Assembly (NCBI RefSeq): GCF_008369105.1
Contig: NZ_VINQ01000021.1
Location: forward strand, 1 to 60,775
Reading direction: 5' to 3'
Origin: Aquicoccus porphyridii
GTDB taxonomy: Bacteria; Pseudomonadota; Alphaproteobacteria; Rhodobacterales; Rhodobacteraceae
DNA: 60,775 bases
In this document: piece after piece, positions 23,960 through 32,938 of the stretch
Position numbering within the stretch: the stretch's first letter is position 1
Layout of the letters: each line of letters opens with the position of its first letter
Position numbers and translations under genes: made by a program
The notes under the pieces: generated by a model
Seen by the model: the letters and a program-made list of their open reading frames with translations, nothing else
The model's database searches: none
What the model was told of the DNA's origin: nothing

Positions 23960-24296
23960 TCCTGCTGGTTCAGGCGCCGCCGGCACCCGACGGCTGGCCG
24001 AACCCTACCTGCCGTTCTGGGAGGAGGAGGTTGAGGTCTCTCGGCTCATTCAGACATTGATTGCCGCGATGGCACTCAAGCAACGGTCAGGCCTGACAGT
24101 CGCGTCGCTTCGGACGATCCTGAAGGTGACGGGTGGTGTGACGTCGCGCGTGTTCATCATGATCAAGTCTTTGGCTGTTGAGGCGATCGAGACGGGTGAG
24201 GAGCGGATCACCGATGATGCCGTTCAGTTCTGGCAGCCGATATGGGCAAAGCACGCGTGGCGTACTCCACATCGGCCAATGGCAGAGTTTGGGTGA
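23960..24296 (+). pseudogene. tniB: tniB remnant (module c), two fused pieces
   Basis: A short piece encoding LLVQAPPAPD (compare LLLQAPPAPD in module d TniB) is joined directly to the C-terminal third: RRLAEPYLPFWEEEVEVSRL, then LTVASLRTILKVTGGVTSRV. Walker A and B segments are lost. At least two separate deletions are needed to explain this join. Confidence 0.65.
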
Positions 24297-24781
24297 CAAT
24301 CAAACCATTGCCACGCCGTCCGCCGCCGGTACGCGACGAGCTGCTCTCGAGCTGGATCAGGCGGCGGGCCCGGGCCAATCATTGTTCCGTCGAAAACCTC
24401 TGCGGGTATCTCGGATTGGGGCAGGGCAGGGTGCCGGAGCTTATGAACGATCTCGGACAGGTGAACTGGGTTCGCTTTTGCTCGGCGGTTCAACGGACCC
24501 GGAATGAGATCGAGGCCATGGCTCTTCCGGACACGACCCCTCTCCCCGTTCAATGCGTATCGCGTGACGACTTCCAGGTTTGCGAAAGCTGTAAGGATCA
24601 GACGCCCGGACTGATCCTGCGCCACTGGCGCTACGGTTGGTCGCTGACTTGCGGAAACTGTGATCGACCCCTTTTGGCGAGGCATCCGTCAGATGGTCTA
24701 TCAGACAGGCTACATGTCCGCGCCGCTCGTGGCGCAACAGTGCTGAAGATCGCAATTCAAGCCAACGATCTTGGGCGCAGC
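24293..24781 (+). pseudogene. tniQ: tniQ 5' part (module c), interrupted by module d
   Basis: GTG 24293 overlaps the tniB stop as in module d. The protein reads VTIKPLPRRPPPVRDELLSS, HCSVENLCGYLGLGQGRV and FQVCESCKDQTPGLILRHW with the CxxC zinc motifs, then CGNCDRPLLARHP. It is cut at 24781 where module d begins. Close similarity to module d TniQ shows the two elements are siblings. Confidence 0.7.
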
Positions 24782-24951
24782 TGTCGTTGTGCCCTAATTA
24801 AAGAGAATAGAGGCTAATTTTTCCCTGACTTTTCAATGGCTGCTTGTACCTCTATTTGTGGCATTGTACCTTTAATTAGGATACTGTACCCTAATTTAGG
24901 ATACAAGATTATCTGTGGATAACTTTCGGCGATTTGTGATGAAGACGCGCT

Positions 24952-26580
24952 GTGAAATCTGAAGCCGTTGCGAAACATCGTGCTGCTATTCTGCGGCCGC
25001 TTCTTGAGCTTGAAAAAAAGGGCGACCCAATTGGTCGTGCCATTGGCGACGCGGCATGGGAGTTGGGTCTTTCCAAAAGCTATACTTGGAAGCTTTACCG
25101 TCGTCTCAAAGAGAACGATGCTCGATCCGTTGCGCTGCAACCGGGTCGGCGCGGGCCTAAACCTGGAAAAGGGCGTCTTGCTCCGGATGTGGAGCGCATC
25201 ATCAGCACCACCCTTAGCCGCTACTATCTGGTTCGAGAACGTTCAAGTTTTTTGCGCATTTGGCGTGAGATACGCTCAGAGTGTGATGCAAAGGGCTTCC
25301 AGCCTCCGACCCGTCGAACAGTTAAGCGGCGGCTAGATGCGATGGACCAGCGTAAGGTCATCTCAAAGCGACATGGCGCGGACGTAGCTGGACAATTGTT
25401 CGCAGCGCGTCCTGGCAAACTCGACGTTCCCGACCCACTCGACGTCGTGCAAATCGATCATACCAAGGCCGATGTATTTTTGGTCGATCACATCGATCGA
25501 CAGCCTCTTGCGCGGCCGAACCTGACGATGGCGATCGATGTCACCACGCGTGTGGTGTTGGGCGTATACGTGAGTTTCGATGCACCGTCCGTTCTGTCGG
25601 TTGCGCTTTGTCTCGACCATTGCGTGCGCCGAAAGACAGTGCATGTGCCCGGCACCCTTGAAGAGCTTACCTGGCCTACGGCTGGTATTCCGAAGGCTGT
25701 TCATGTGGACAATGCCCAGGAGTTCCGCAGCAGAGCGTTCAAGTCCGCGTGCGAGGATTGGGGCATTGATGTTTCCTATCGTCCCAAGGGCGGCAAGCAT
25801 TACGGAGGTCACATTGAGCGCTTGATCGGTACAACTATGGGTTCGGTTCACGTATTGCCTGGAACCACGCACTCGTCACCCAAAGACAAGGGTGACTATA
25901 ACAGCGAACAAAACGCGACTTTGACGCTTGCTGAGTTTGAAGACTGGCTTCATCTTGAAATCTGTCGGTATCACAACACCCCGCATCGGGCTCTTGGCCG
26001 GACACCTCTTGCTGCCTGGAGCGATTTGGGTGGCGATACAGCAGGGCGGCAAGTTGTCGATGTGGACGCGTTTCGATCGAGCTTCATGCCTTTTGAATGG
26101 CGCAAGCTTGGCCGCACAGGGATCACGCTTTTTGAAGTGCGCTACTGGAATGATGCGTTTGCGTCCTTGATCGGGCGGGGCAAAGAGAAGGCGCAAGTCA
26201 GATTTGATCCGCGGAACCTATCGAAGATTTGGGTGCAGGTAGACGATGGTCGCATGATCGAAGCGCGCTACCGAAATCTCAGTCATCCCGAAATCTCTCT
26301 TTGGGAAAGTCGCCGCGCCCGCAAAGAATGGAAAGAAAAGCACGGTGGGCGGATCCACGAAAAGGCGCTGTTTGATATGGTAGACGCGCAAAGGCGTCTG
26401 GCCGAGGCAGCGCGCCAGAAAACCAAGGCAGCCAGGCTGGGTAAAGAGCGGGATGCGCGCCTGTCAAAGGCCCCAAAGCAGCGCGACCCTTCTCGTGAAA
26501 TGTTCGCGATTGATACCGGCAACCCTGATCTTCCAACCTATCCCATAGATGAATTTCATGACCCAAAACGAAAGAATTGA
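24952..26580 (+). CDS. tniA: TniA DDE transposase (module d)
   Basis: The protein has 542 residues with a GTG start. The N-terminal region (KKGDPIGRAIGDAAWELGL, SKSYTWKLYRRLKEN) is a helix-turn-helix. The integrase core has Asp169 (DVVQIDHTKADV), Asp253 (VHVDNAQEFRS) and Glu289 (GGHIERLIG). The C-terminal domain includes TGITLFEVRYWNDAF. Its GC content is visibly lower than that of module b tniA, suggesting a different donor. It overlaps tniB by 32 bases. All catalytic residues are intact. Confidence 0.93.
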   Translation: MKSEAVAKHRAAILRPLLELEKKGDPIGRAIGDAAWELGLSKSYTWKLYRRLKENDARSVALQPGRRGPKPGKGRLAPDVERIISTTLSRYYLVRERSSFLRIWREIRSECDAKGFQPPTRRTVKRRLDAMDQRKVISKRHGADVAGQLFAARPGKLDVPDPLDVVQIDHTKADVFLVDHIDRQPLARPNLTMAIDVTTRVVLGVYVSFDAPSVLSVALCLDHCVRRKTVHVPGTLEELTWPTAGIPKAVHVDNAQEFRSRAFKSACEDWGIDVSYRPKGGKHYGGHIERLIGTTMGSVHVLPGTTHSSPKDKGDYNSEQNATLTLAEFEDWLHLEICRYHNTPHRALGRTPLAAWSDLGGDTAGRQVVDVDAFRSSFMPFEWRKLGRTGITLFEVRYWNDAFASLIGRGKEKAQVRFDPRNLSKIWVQVDDGRMIEARYRNLSHPEISLWESRRARKEWKEKHGGRIHEKALFDMVDAQRRLAEAARQKTKAARLGKERDARLSKAPKQRDPSREMFAIDTGNPDLPTYPIDEFHDPKRKN

Positions 26581-27415
26581 CCGCATTCGCAGCGACCATT
26601 GGATCGCTTTTGATCGTGCAACGATTGTCCTCAATCGATTGACATCATTGATGGAAACACCGCGACAAAGTCGCATGCCAGGTTTGATGGTCTATGGGAG
26701 CTCTGGCATCGGGAAGACGATGATCGCCAAACGTATGGCGAGCAAGTATCCCACTCAATACAAGAGTGATCTCGGGATCACCAAGACACCTGTATTGCTG
26801 CTTCAGGCACCACCCGCGCCGGATGAGAGAAGGTTCTACCAACACTTACTATCTACGATTGGCGCGCCCATGTGGGGGCGTCGCACAGTCTCGGAACTGG
26901 AGGTTCGGGCGCTGAACCATCTCAGAGACATGGACCTGAAAATGCTCATGATTGACGAGGTGCACAATCTGCTTGCCGGCAGTTACAGGGAGCAACGTCG
27001 GTTCCTCAACATGCTACGGTTCCTCGCAAATGAGCTTAGCGTATCGCTCGTGGTCTTTGGCGTTAACGAAGCGCTTGATGCCGTCCGTGGCGATGACCAG
27101 CTTGCGCGCCGGTTGGATGAACATTTTTTGCCGCTTTGGGAAGACGATGTAGAGTTCTCACGTCTGATCCAAACACTGATCGCGGCCATGGCGCTGGAAA
27201 AACCTTCGGGCCTGACCGTTGCTTCGCTCCGAACCATCCTGAAGGTGACCGGCGGGGTCACGTCCCGCGTCTTTATCATGATTAAGTCTCTGGCCATCGA
27301 TGCGATTCATTCTGGGGAAGAGAGGATTACGGATGAGGCTGTCGCGACATGGCGGCCGACCTGGAACAAACATGCGTGGACGGTTCCGCTTGAGACGGCC
27401 GTTGAGGCCGAGTGA
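26549..27415 (+). CDS. tniB: TniB AAA+ transposition regulator (module d)
   Basis: The 288-residue protein has ERIDRIRSDHWIAFDRA, Walker A GSSGIGKT (50-57), Walker B KMLMIDEVHNLL and the C-terminal LTVASLRTILKVTGGVTSRV shared with module c. ATG 26549 lies inside the tniA 3' end. TniB would control target capture and transposition immunity. Its presence inside a sibling element is at odds with strict immunity. Confidence 0.92.
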   Translation: MNFMTQNERIDRIRSDHWIAFDRATIVLNRLTSLMETPRQSRMPGLMVYGSSGIGKTMIAKRMASKYPTQYKSDLGITKTPVLLLQAPPAPDERRFYQHLLSTIGAPMWGRRTVSELEVRALNHLRDMDLKMLMIDEVHNLLAGSYREQRRFLNMLRFLANELSVSLVVFGVNEALDAVRGDDQLARRLDEHFLPLWEDDVEFSRLIQTLIAAMALEKPSGLTVASLRTILKVTGGVTSRVFIMIKSLAIDAIHSGEERITDEAVATWRPTWNKHAWTVPLETAVEAE

Positions 27416-28371
27416 CCATCAAGCTTCTGCCCCGCCGACCACCACCCCTATGCGATGAACTGCTTTCGAGCTGGCTTACCCGGCTGGCACAAGCCAATCA
27501 CTGTTCAACCGAAGAACTGTGCGGCTATCTTGGCTTGCAAAGGGGCAGGGTGCCCGACCGCTCGAGCGACCTTGAGCAAGTTTGTGTAGACCGATTGTGC
27601 GCGGCTGTTGGAAGAAAACGTACCGAGATTGCGGCGATGACATTGCCAAATTTGAGCGCCCGCTCATTGAACTATCTGGCAACACATGACTTTCAGACCT
27701 GCACATATTGCCAAGAGCAAACGCCGGATCTGGTATTGCGCCACTGGCGGTTTGCTTGGTCGACAAACTGTGAAAGTTGCGGTCGGTCTCTGGTATCGAC
27801 ATGTCCGCATGCTGGTATCTCAAAGCGTATGAAAGCGCGTGCGGTTCAGGGGGCTAAAAGATTGGCGTCAGCTGTAGTCTCTGGCGACCAACAAAGCCTG
27901 CATCAGTTCAGACAAACGTCAGACCTTCTGCGATTGTGGAAATTGGCGGATGCAGATGCGCTGATCTCTGAGAACCAAGCCCAAAGAACAATTGTTCTCG
28001 CTGCGATTGAACTCGGATCAAAGCACCCGTTGCTTCGCACTGCCTATCGGGTGGCGCGAAACAACCGGGCAGCGCGGAGTCTGTTGCGTACGTTTCCGCG
28101 ACAGAGTGAGGCTTTGGAGAATCTCCAGAGCTGGGCCCGACTTCATGAATATCGATATGCAGACCAGGGAGCCATAGGCCGCCGAGCTAGAACACGAGGG
28201 CTCGGAACAACTGGACTTGTGCCATCCGAGAGAGCGCTTCATGCGGCACGACGCGCAATTGAAGAACTCGGCTCCAACACTGATCGACATGCACTTCTGC
28301 TCCGCGCGCAAGAGATTTGGCAGACGGAACCACTCATCCGAAGGTCGCCGAAACCTGTGGACATATCCTAA
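27412..28371 (+). CDS. tniQ: TniQ-family protein (module d)
   Basis: The 319-residue protein uses a GTG that overlaps the tniB stop. N-terminal signature RRPPPLCDELLSSWLTRLA, then HCSTEELCGYLGL and two zinc-binding pairs (CTYCQEQTPDLVLRHW and CESCGRSL). The C-terminal 150 residues are helical and basic. The RHW motif between the cysteine pairs is shared with module c. It likely guides insertion; no Cas or CRISPR component is nearby. Confidence 0.88.
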   Translation: MTIKLLPRRPPPLCDELLSSWLTRLAQANHCSTEELCGYLGLQRGRVPDRSSDLEQVCVDRLCAAVGRKRTEIAAMTLPNLSARSLNYLATHDFQTCTYCQEQTPDLVLRHWRFAWSTNCESCGRSLVSTCPHAGISKRMKARAVQGAKRLASAVVSGDQQSLHQFRQTSDLLRLWKLADADALISENQAQRTIVLAAIELGSKHPLLRTAYRVARNNRAARSLLRTFPRQSEALENLQSWARLHEYRYADQGAIGRRARTRGLGTTGLVPSERALHAARRAIEELGSNTDRHALLLRAQEIWQTEPLIRRSPKPVDIS

Positions 28372-28439
28372 ATAGAGGCACAGAAATCGCCAAAATAGGC
28401 CAGAAGCGGTAATTTCTCTTTTATTAGGGTACTACGACA

Positions 28440-28815
28440 CCCGCAAACCGCGCATGCTGGTCGCCATTGCCTTGGCCAACAAGATGGCCCGGATGGTCTG
28501 GGCCATGCTCTCGCGCAATGAGGACTACCGAGATCCGACCGGCGCGGTCTGCTGACCGCGGCCGCCGGAGCGTCGGCGATGTGAGGAGGAAGACGACAGC
28601 ATGGGCAAATGATCGACAAGATCCGGGTTGGGCAAACCAGTGGCATGCAACGAGCCGCGAGCTCGCAATTTTGATCTGGACCCCGGCCCGCGCATCACCA
28701 TACCGGCCCGCGGCACGTCAAGGCCGCACCTGAGAGGCCTGAAACATGACCGCACCCGATCACATGCTCAGAAGATCAACGAATCCTTGCATCGAAGGGG
28801 GCATCCAAACATGCG
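28440..28815 (+). pseudogene. IS110-family transposase 3' end plus its downstream flank
   Basis: From 28442 the plus strand encodes RKPRMLVAIALANKMARMV, then WAMLSRNEDYRDPTGAVC and TGA at 28555. This is the C-terminal tail of IS110-type transposases. The 5' part is missing and module d abuts it. The 260 bases after the stop have no gene and are probably the non-coding right end of the IS, ending where ydcF sequence starts near 28816. Confidence 0.65.
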
Positions 28816-29116
28816 TGCCGATTGACACGCTGGCGCGCGCGTCCTCGCCACCGCCGAGCACGATGATGCCATCGGCGGCCTCAAGCCTCGGGTTGGCCGG
28901 GTAGCGTCGCTCAATGGGCTGCAGGAGCATATCACCGACGGGCAGGGCGCTCAGCGTGACAAGCAGGGCCAGTGTGAGGCTGCTGATCCCCAACGCGGCC
29001 CGCCTGCGTCCCGCGACAAGCGCCAGCACGATGCCAGCCAGCGCAATGATGATCCACGTATCCGGGCGCAGCAGTGCTCCGATGAGCTTGGACGCGATGA
29101 AGAATACCGTGTCCAC
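28816..29116 (-). pseudogene. YdcF/DUF218-family protein, N-terminal fragment
   Basis: GTG 29116 starts VDTVFFIASKLIGALLRPDT, followed by two hydrophobic segments (WIIIALAGIVLALVAG and AALGISSLTLALLVTL), then EAADGIIVLGGGEDARAS, the start of the DUF218 domain. The gene is cut near 28816 by the IS110 flank, at about residue 100 of an expected 260 or so. The missing C-terminal half resembles the fragment at 60192-60626 at the other end of the EPS region. It follows the glycosyltransferase gene by five bases. Family proteins act in envelope polysaccharide metabolism. Confidence 0.75.
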
Positions 29117-29121
29117 TGAGA

Positions 29122-30243
29122 CTACCTCTGCCCTTCGCCCATGACGGAGGCGAGCGCCGCACGATACGCCTCAACGATGAAGGCCTGATCATACTCACGC
29201 TCCATCTTCGCCCGGGCGGCCCGGCCCATGCCCTCACGCTCTTTCGGCGTGAGGGCGAGAAAGCGCTCCATAACCCGCGCCAGGCTGTCCGCACTCCGCA
29301 CCTCGCAGAGAAAGCCGGAGACCTCGCGATCGACCACTGCGCGGCAGCCGGGCACGTCGGTGGCAATGAGCGGCCGCGCCATGGCCGCCGCCTCGATCAG
29401 CGTGCGCGGCGCCCCCTCGCGGTAGGATGGCAAGACCACGCAGGCGGCGCCGGCGATCGCCGGACGCACGTCATTGGTGGTTCCGAGATAAGCGACCACG
29501 CCTTCGGTCACCCACGCCTCGACGGTCGCGCTGTCGATGGCGGTGCGGTTTTCCGAACCGGTCGCCCCCAGCAGCTGGAAGCGTGCCTCGGGATGACGCG
29601 CCTTGACCTGACGGGCCGCCTCAACAAATTCGATCACGCCCTTGTCGCGCAGAAGCCGCGCGACCATCAGGAATACCGGCGGCGTGTCAACTTCAGGCAT
29701 GTCGGCCGCAGCAAAGCGCGAGAGATCAATCCCAGAGCCGGGCAACAGGCGTGCCTGACCCGAACGCAGGAGCTTGCGGTCAAGGAACATATCGCGGTCA
29801 TCTTCGTTCTGGAAGAACACGACCGGCAGTTTGCCAAAGGCGCGCCGGTAGAGCTGCTCGGCAATGGTCTGCAACAGCCCGCCAGACAAAAAGGCCGTTC
29901 CCAGCCCCGTGACGTTTGGAATGAACGGCACACCGGCCGCTCGCGCGGCCTGGGCCCCGAAGATGTTGTTCTTGATCGTGTAGCTCAAGACAGCATCCGG
30001 GGCTTCTTGCCGGAAAATCCGGGTCAGCCTGCGCTGGAGCTTCAGGTCCTCGATAGGGTTCAGACCCTTCACGCTCATCTCGAGCGAGCGAAATCGGCAG
30101 CCAATCCGCTCGAGGCCGGGCACCGAGTCGTCAGGCGGCGCCAGCACCGTTACACGATGCCCGTCAGCCAAGAGCGCCTCGACGACGGGTCGCCGGAAAT
30201 TCCAGATGTTCCAGGCGGCGTTCACTGTCATCATAATGTGCAT
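29122..30243 (-). CDS. Glycosyltransferase family 4 (CapM/PglA-like)
   Basis: The protein has 373 residues from the ATG at 30243 (MHIMMTVNAAWNIWNFRRP). GT-B features: YTIKNNIFGAQAARAAGVP, then NVTGLGTAFLSGG in the acceptor-side domain, and VFLMVARLLRDKGVIEFVEA, PGSGIDLSRF and the EX7E motif SYREGAPRTLIEAAAM in the donor-side domain. It probably adds one sugar of the EPS repeat at the cytoplasmic membrane face. A longer frame to 30369 lacks a ribosome binding site. It is followed directly by the ydcF fragment. Confidence 0.88.
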   Translation of the reverse strand: MHIMMTVNAAWNIWNFRRPVVEALLADGHRVTVLAPPDDSVPGLERIGCRFRSLEMSVKGLNPIEDLKLQRRLTRIFRQEAPDAVLSYTIKNNIFGAQAARAAGVPFIPNVTGLGTAFLSGGLLQTIAEQLYRRAFGKLPVVFFQNEDDRDMFLDRKLLRSGQARLLPGSGIDLSRFAAADMPEVDTPPVFLMVARLLRDKGVIEFVEAARQVKARHPEARFQLLGATGSENRTAIDSATVEAWVTEGVVAYLGTTNDVRPAIAGAACVVLPSYREGAPRTLIEAAAMARPLIATDVPGCRAVVDREVSGFLCEVRSADSLARVMERFLALTPKEREGMGRAARAKMEREYDQAFIVEAYRAALASVMGEGQR

Positions 30244-30678
30244 GTGGCCGCCTTTTGCTACCGGAATCGCTTTTTGGCATCTGATACTGCAACGTTGCCA
30301 GAAAGGAAATTGCAGGCGCCCAGCACGCCGCGGACCACAGGCGAGCGGCATAGTGACACCGAACTTCACAACGTCTGGGAGGGGCCGACGCTTGGCGGCT
30401 CCATTCGCACGGGACAGGTTGGGGTGTGTCTCCTGACGGGCACGCCCTTGGTCAACGCCGGTTCAAGGACCCCTCGAATGCTGTCGAATGCACGCTTGCG
30501 CGCGCGATCACCTGCCTATTCAGTTTTTCTGGTCCGGTATTGACGTAGTGTTGACGCAAACGCGCAAAATAGCTGTGGTATTATTTTGCCCGCCGCCAAG
30601 CGTTTGCTTTATTTTCGCAAATTGGTTGCGAGAGGGAGGTATAGACTTTGCCGAACTAATTTCAGGGTTGCGGCCTGA
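30244..30678. other. Gap of 435 bases, probable promoter region
   Basis: No coding frame is convincing. The segment 30540-30640 is AT-richer than its surroundings and contains TTGACG (30552), CGCAAAATAGCTG and TATTATTTTGC, which could include a promoter. The direction is uncertain. No hairpin terminator was found. Confidence 0.3.
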
Positions 30679-31161
30679 TCAGGTCGCCGGAGCGTCAGGC
30701 ACCACTTTCGATGCAGTGTCATCTTCTGCGGTAACCTCTTTTCCAGCCTTTTCGCCCTCTTTCGCCGCAGCTTCAGATTGGGCGGCGGCCTTCGCGGCCT
30801 CTTCCTCGGCCTTCCACTCTTCCAGCTGAGCGTCGATGCGCTCGCCAACGCCTTCGGGCGCCAAGGCGTGTTTGAGCAGCCGACGGCGGCTGGTTGCATT
30901 GCCAAAGCAGCCGAACTCAAAGAAAATCTCTTCAATCTGCTCGGGGTTCTCTTCGGACAACCAGTCCAACCAGATGTCCAAGGTGTTGGCGAAGGCCTCT
31001 CGCGCCTCGCGTTGGATCTTGTCATCTTTGCGGGCCACTTTGTCGGCAGTGCGGCCGACGGTTGCGAACGCAGCCTCCATCCGGCGCTGCATGGCATCGG
31101 TCATAACAAACTGGGGCATCTGAGTCTTACGGGCGGTATTTCCGGGTAGGCGTCTCGTCAT
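30679..31161 (-). CDS. Hypothetical protein with acidic Ala/Glu-rich tail (160 residues)
   Basis: ATG 31161 has GGAG nine bases upstream. The protein reads MTRRLPGNTARKTQMPQFV, then a helical middle (MEAAFATVGRTADKVARK, FANTLDIWLDWLSEENPEQ) and FEFGCFGNATSRRRLLKHAL. The last 50 residues are Ala/Glu/Lys-rich (EEEAAKAAAQSEAAAKEGE) and likely coiled or disordered. No signal peptide or membrane segment. I do not recognise the family. It stands between IS256 and the glycosyltransferase, so it may be a cargo gene and not part of EPS synthesis. Confidence 0.6.
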   Translation of the reverse strand: MTRRLPGNTARKTQMPQFVMTDAMQRRMEAAFATVGRTADKVARKDDKIQREAREAFANTLDIWLDWLSEENPEQIEEIFFEFGCFGNATSRRRLLKHALAPEGVGERIDAQLEEWKAEEEAAKAAAQSEAAAKEGEKAGKEVTAEDDTASKVVPDAPAT

Positions 31162-31496
31162 ATTCGGCACTCCGATGGCGGGTTTCAAATGTCACCGGTG
31201 CATTGGGTATTTCCCTGCCGCAACCGGCTACACTAGGCCCAACAGGCCCGGGCGTGCATATTTGGACATTTGATAGAACATACCATGAACGAGCCGCCTG
31301 TTGACCGGGCAGCTTGAAGGCGGGAGCCTGTTTCTGGCGTTGTTGGGGGGATGACGAGTTGGAACGGTCTTTTGTCGAGGTTTGGAGCCTGTCCTTTGAT
31401 GACATCGGATTGATCGAGGCGGTCAATCGTTCAGGCCGGGTCTGGTTTGCGTTTCAACTGAGCTTTTTTTGAGAGCGGTCGCGATTGCCGTCCCGG
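31162..31496. other. Gap before IS256, nothing recognised
   Basis: About 335 bases between the hypothetical gene and the IS256-type element. No supported frame. The last nine bases (31488-31496) are the left copy of the IS256 target duplication. Confidence 0.4.
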
Positions 31497-32891
31497 GAGC
31501 TATGCCGGGAAATGGGTGACGGGGTTTGAGAAGGCGGCGTATCGTGGCGGGTGTCCAAGCCTGCCAGAACTTCCAAGAGGAACGATACGCCATGGAGAAG
31601 AGTACAGACATCATCGCCCTTCGTCAGCCGGAAACTGTGGATGATCCGTTGACCGAGATCGCCCGCGACGGGGCACGGCGGATGCTGGCGGCCGCGCTGA
31701 GGGCCGAGGCTGACGCCTTCGTCGCGCAGCATGCCGAAGAGACCCTGCCGGACGGCCGCCAGCGTGTTGTCCGACACGGTTTCGGGCCGGAGCGCAGCAT
31801 CCAGACCGGGATCGGCGCGCTCGATGTGCAACGCCCGAAGGTGCGCGACCGCGCCACCGATGTGCCGGCCGAAGAGAAGATCCGTTTCACCTCTGGCATT
31901 CTGCCGAAATGGGCGCGGCGCTCGCGCAGCCTCGATGCTCTGCTGCCCGTGCTATTTGCGCGGCATCTCCACGGGGGACTTCCAGGATGCACTGGCCGCG
32001 ATCCTGGGGAAAGATGCGCCGAACCTGTCGCCCGGTGTGGTCTCGCGCCTTACCGGAGAATGGCAGCAGGAATATGATCGCTGGCAGCGCCGAGACCTCT
32101 CGGCCCGGCGGTATGTCTACATCTGGGCGGATGGCGTCTACCTGCAGGCCCGGATGGAGCCGCAGGCCGAATGCATGCTGGTCATTCTTGGGGCCACGCC
32201 CGAAGGAAAGAAGGAACTCGTCGGCTTCCAGGTCGGCGTTCGCGAGAGCGCGCAGAGCTGGCGCGAGCTGCTGGTCGACATCAAGGTTCGCGGCCTTGCG
32301 GTTCCGCCGGAGATCGCCGTCGGGGATGGGGCGATGGGGTTCTGGAGGGCGCTCGACGAAGTCTTCCCCAGCACGCGCCATCAACGGTGTTGGGTCCACA
32401 AGATCGCCAATGTCCTGAACAAGTTCCCGAAGTCCATGCAGCCGACGGTGAAGGCCGACCTGCGCGAGATCTGGCAGGCCGACACCCGCGCCACGGCGGA
32501 AACCGCCATGGAAACCTTCTCCGAGAAATACGGCGCCAAGTACGAAAAGGCAGTGACTTGCCTCACCAAGGACCGCAAGGCGCTGCTCGCCTTCTACGAC
32601 TTCCCGGCCGATCACTGGGATCACCTGCGCACGGGCAATCCGATCGAGAGCGTGTTTGCCGCGGTTCGGCACCGGACCGTGCGAACCAAGGGGGCGCTGT
32701 CACAGAAGACGGCAAAGCTCATGGTCTTCAAGCTCGTTCAGGCCGCCGCGAAGACCTGGCGCCGCCTGAAGGGGGCGAACCAGTTGCCTTTGGTCATCAA
32801 AGGCGTCACATTCACCGACGGTGTCGCCGAGAACGACACCGAAAATCGCGCCGCTTAATCAAGCCGCGTCACCCAGTTTCCAACATAGCTC
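31497..32891 (+). mobile_element. IS256-family insertion sequence with 9-base target duplication
   Basis: The terminal inverted repeats start GAGCTATG (left 31497; right, reverse complement, ends 32891) and continue with a shared TGGGTGACG. The 9-base flank CCGTCCCGG occurs exactly at both sides (31488-31496 and 32892-32900), a clean target duplication. Length 1395 bases. The transposase gene is frameshifted. Confidence 0.88.
31592..32858 (+). pseudogene. IS256-family transposase with a frameshift
   Basis: ATG 31592 starts MEKSTDIIALRQPETVDD and runs to ILPKWARRSRSLDALLPVL. Near 31953-31957 the frame changes (CTATTTGCGC where CTATATTTGCGC would give LYLRGIS), then STGDFQDALAAILGKDAPN, VYIWADGVYLQAR (first catalytic Asp), GDGAMGFWRAL (second Asp) and GNPIESVFAAVRHRT (catalytic Glu). 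All DDE residues exist but in two frames. Family enzymes are about 400 residues in one frame and have no known programmed frameshift, so the copy is probably inactive. Confidence 0.85.
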
Positions 32892-32938
32892 CCGTCCCGG
32901 TCGGGCGATGTCTAGGCTGTCAATCGGCACGCAATCTT

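Larger units (their letters stand above)
23452..24781 (+). mobile_element. Deleted tniABQ transposon remnant (module c)
   Basis: The left end TGTCGCTGTACCGTAATTAA closely matches that of module d (TGTCGTTGTGCCCTAATTAA). Inside are a broken tniA, fused pieces of tniB and the first half of tniQ, each clearly related to module d. The 3' half of tniQ and the right end are missing because module d is inserted at 24782. Confidence 0.7.
24782..28439 (+). mobile_element. Complete tniA-tniB-tniQ transposon (module d)
   Basis: The left end TGTCGTTGTGCCCTAAT (24782) and the reverse complement of the right end TGTCGTAGTACCCTAAT (ending 28439) match well, each followed by AAAAGAGAA-type sequence. Length is 3658 bases with three intact genes. 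Flanking 5-base sequences (GCAGC and CCCGC) do not match: the left flank is tniQ of module c and the right flank is an IS110 transposase tail, so the region was rearranged after or during insertion. Confidence 0.8.

Noticed and set aside
17204-28439. CRISPR-associated transposon
   Set aside because: TniQ and TnsB/C-like proteins are present, but no Cas gene or CRISPR-like array is seen near any module.
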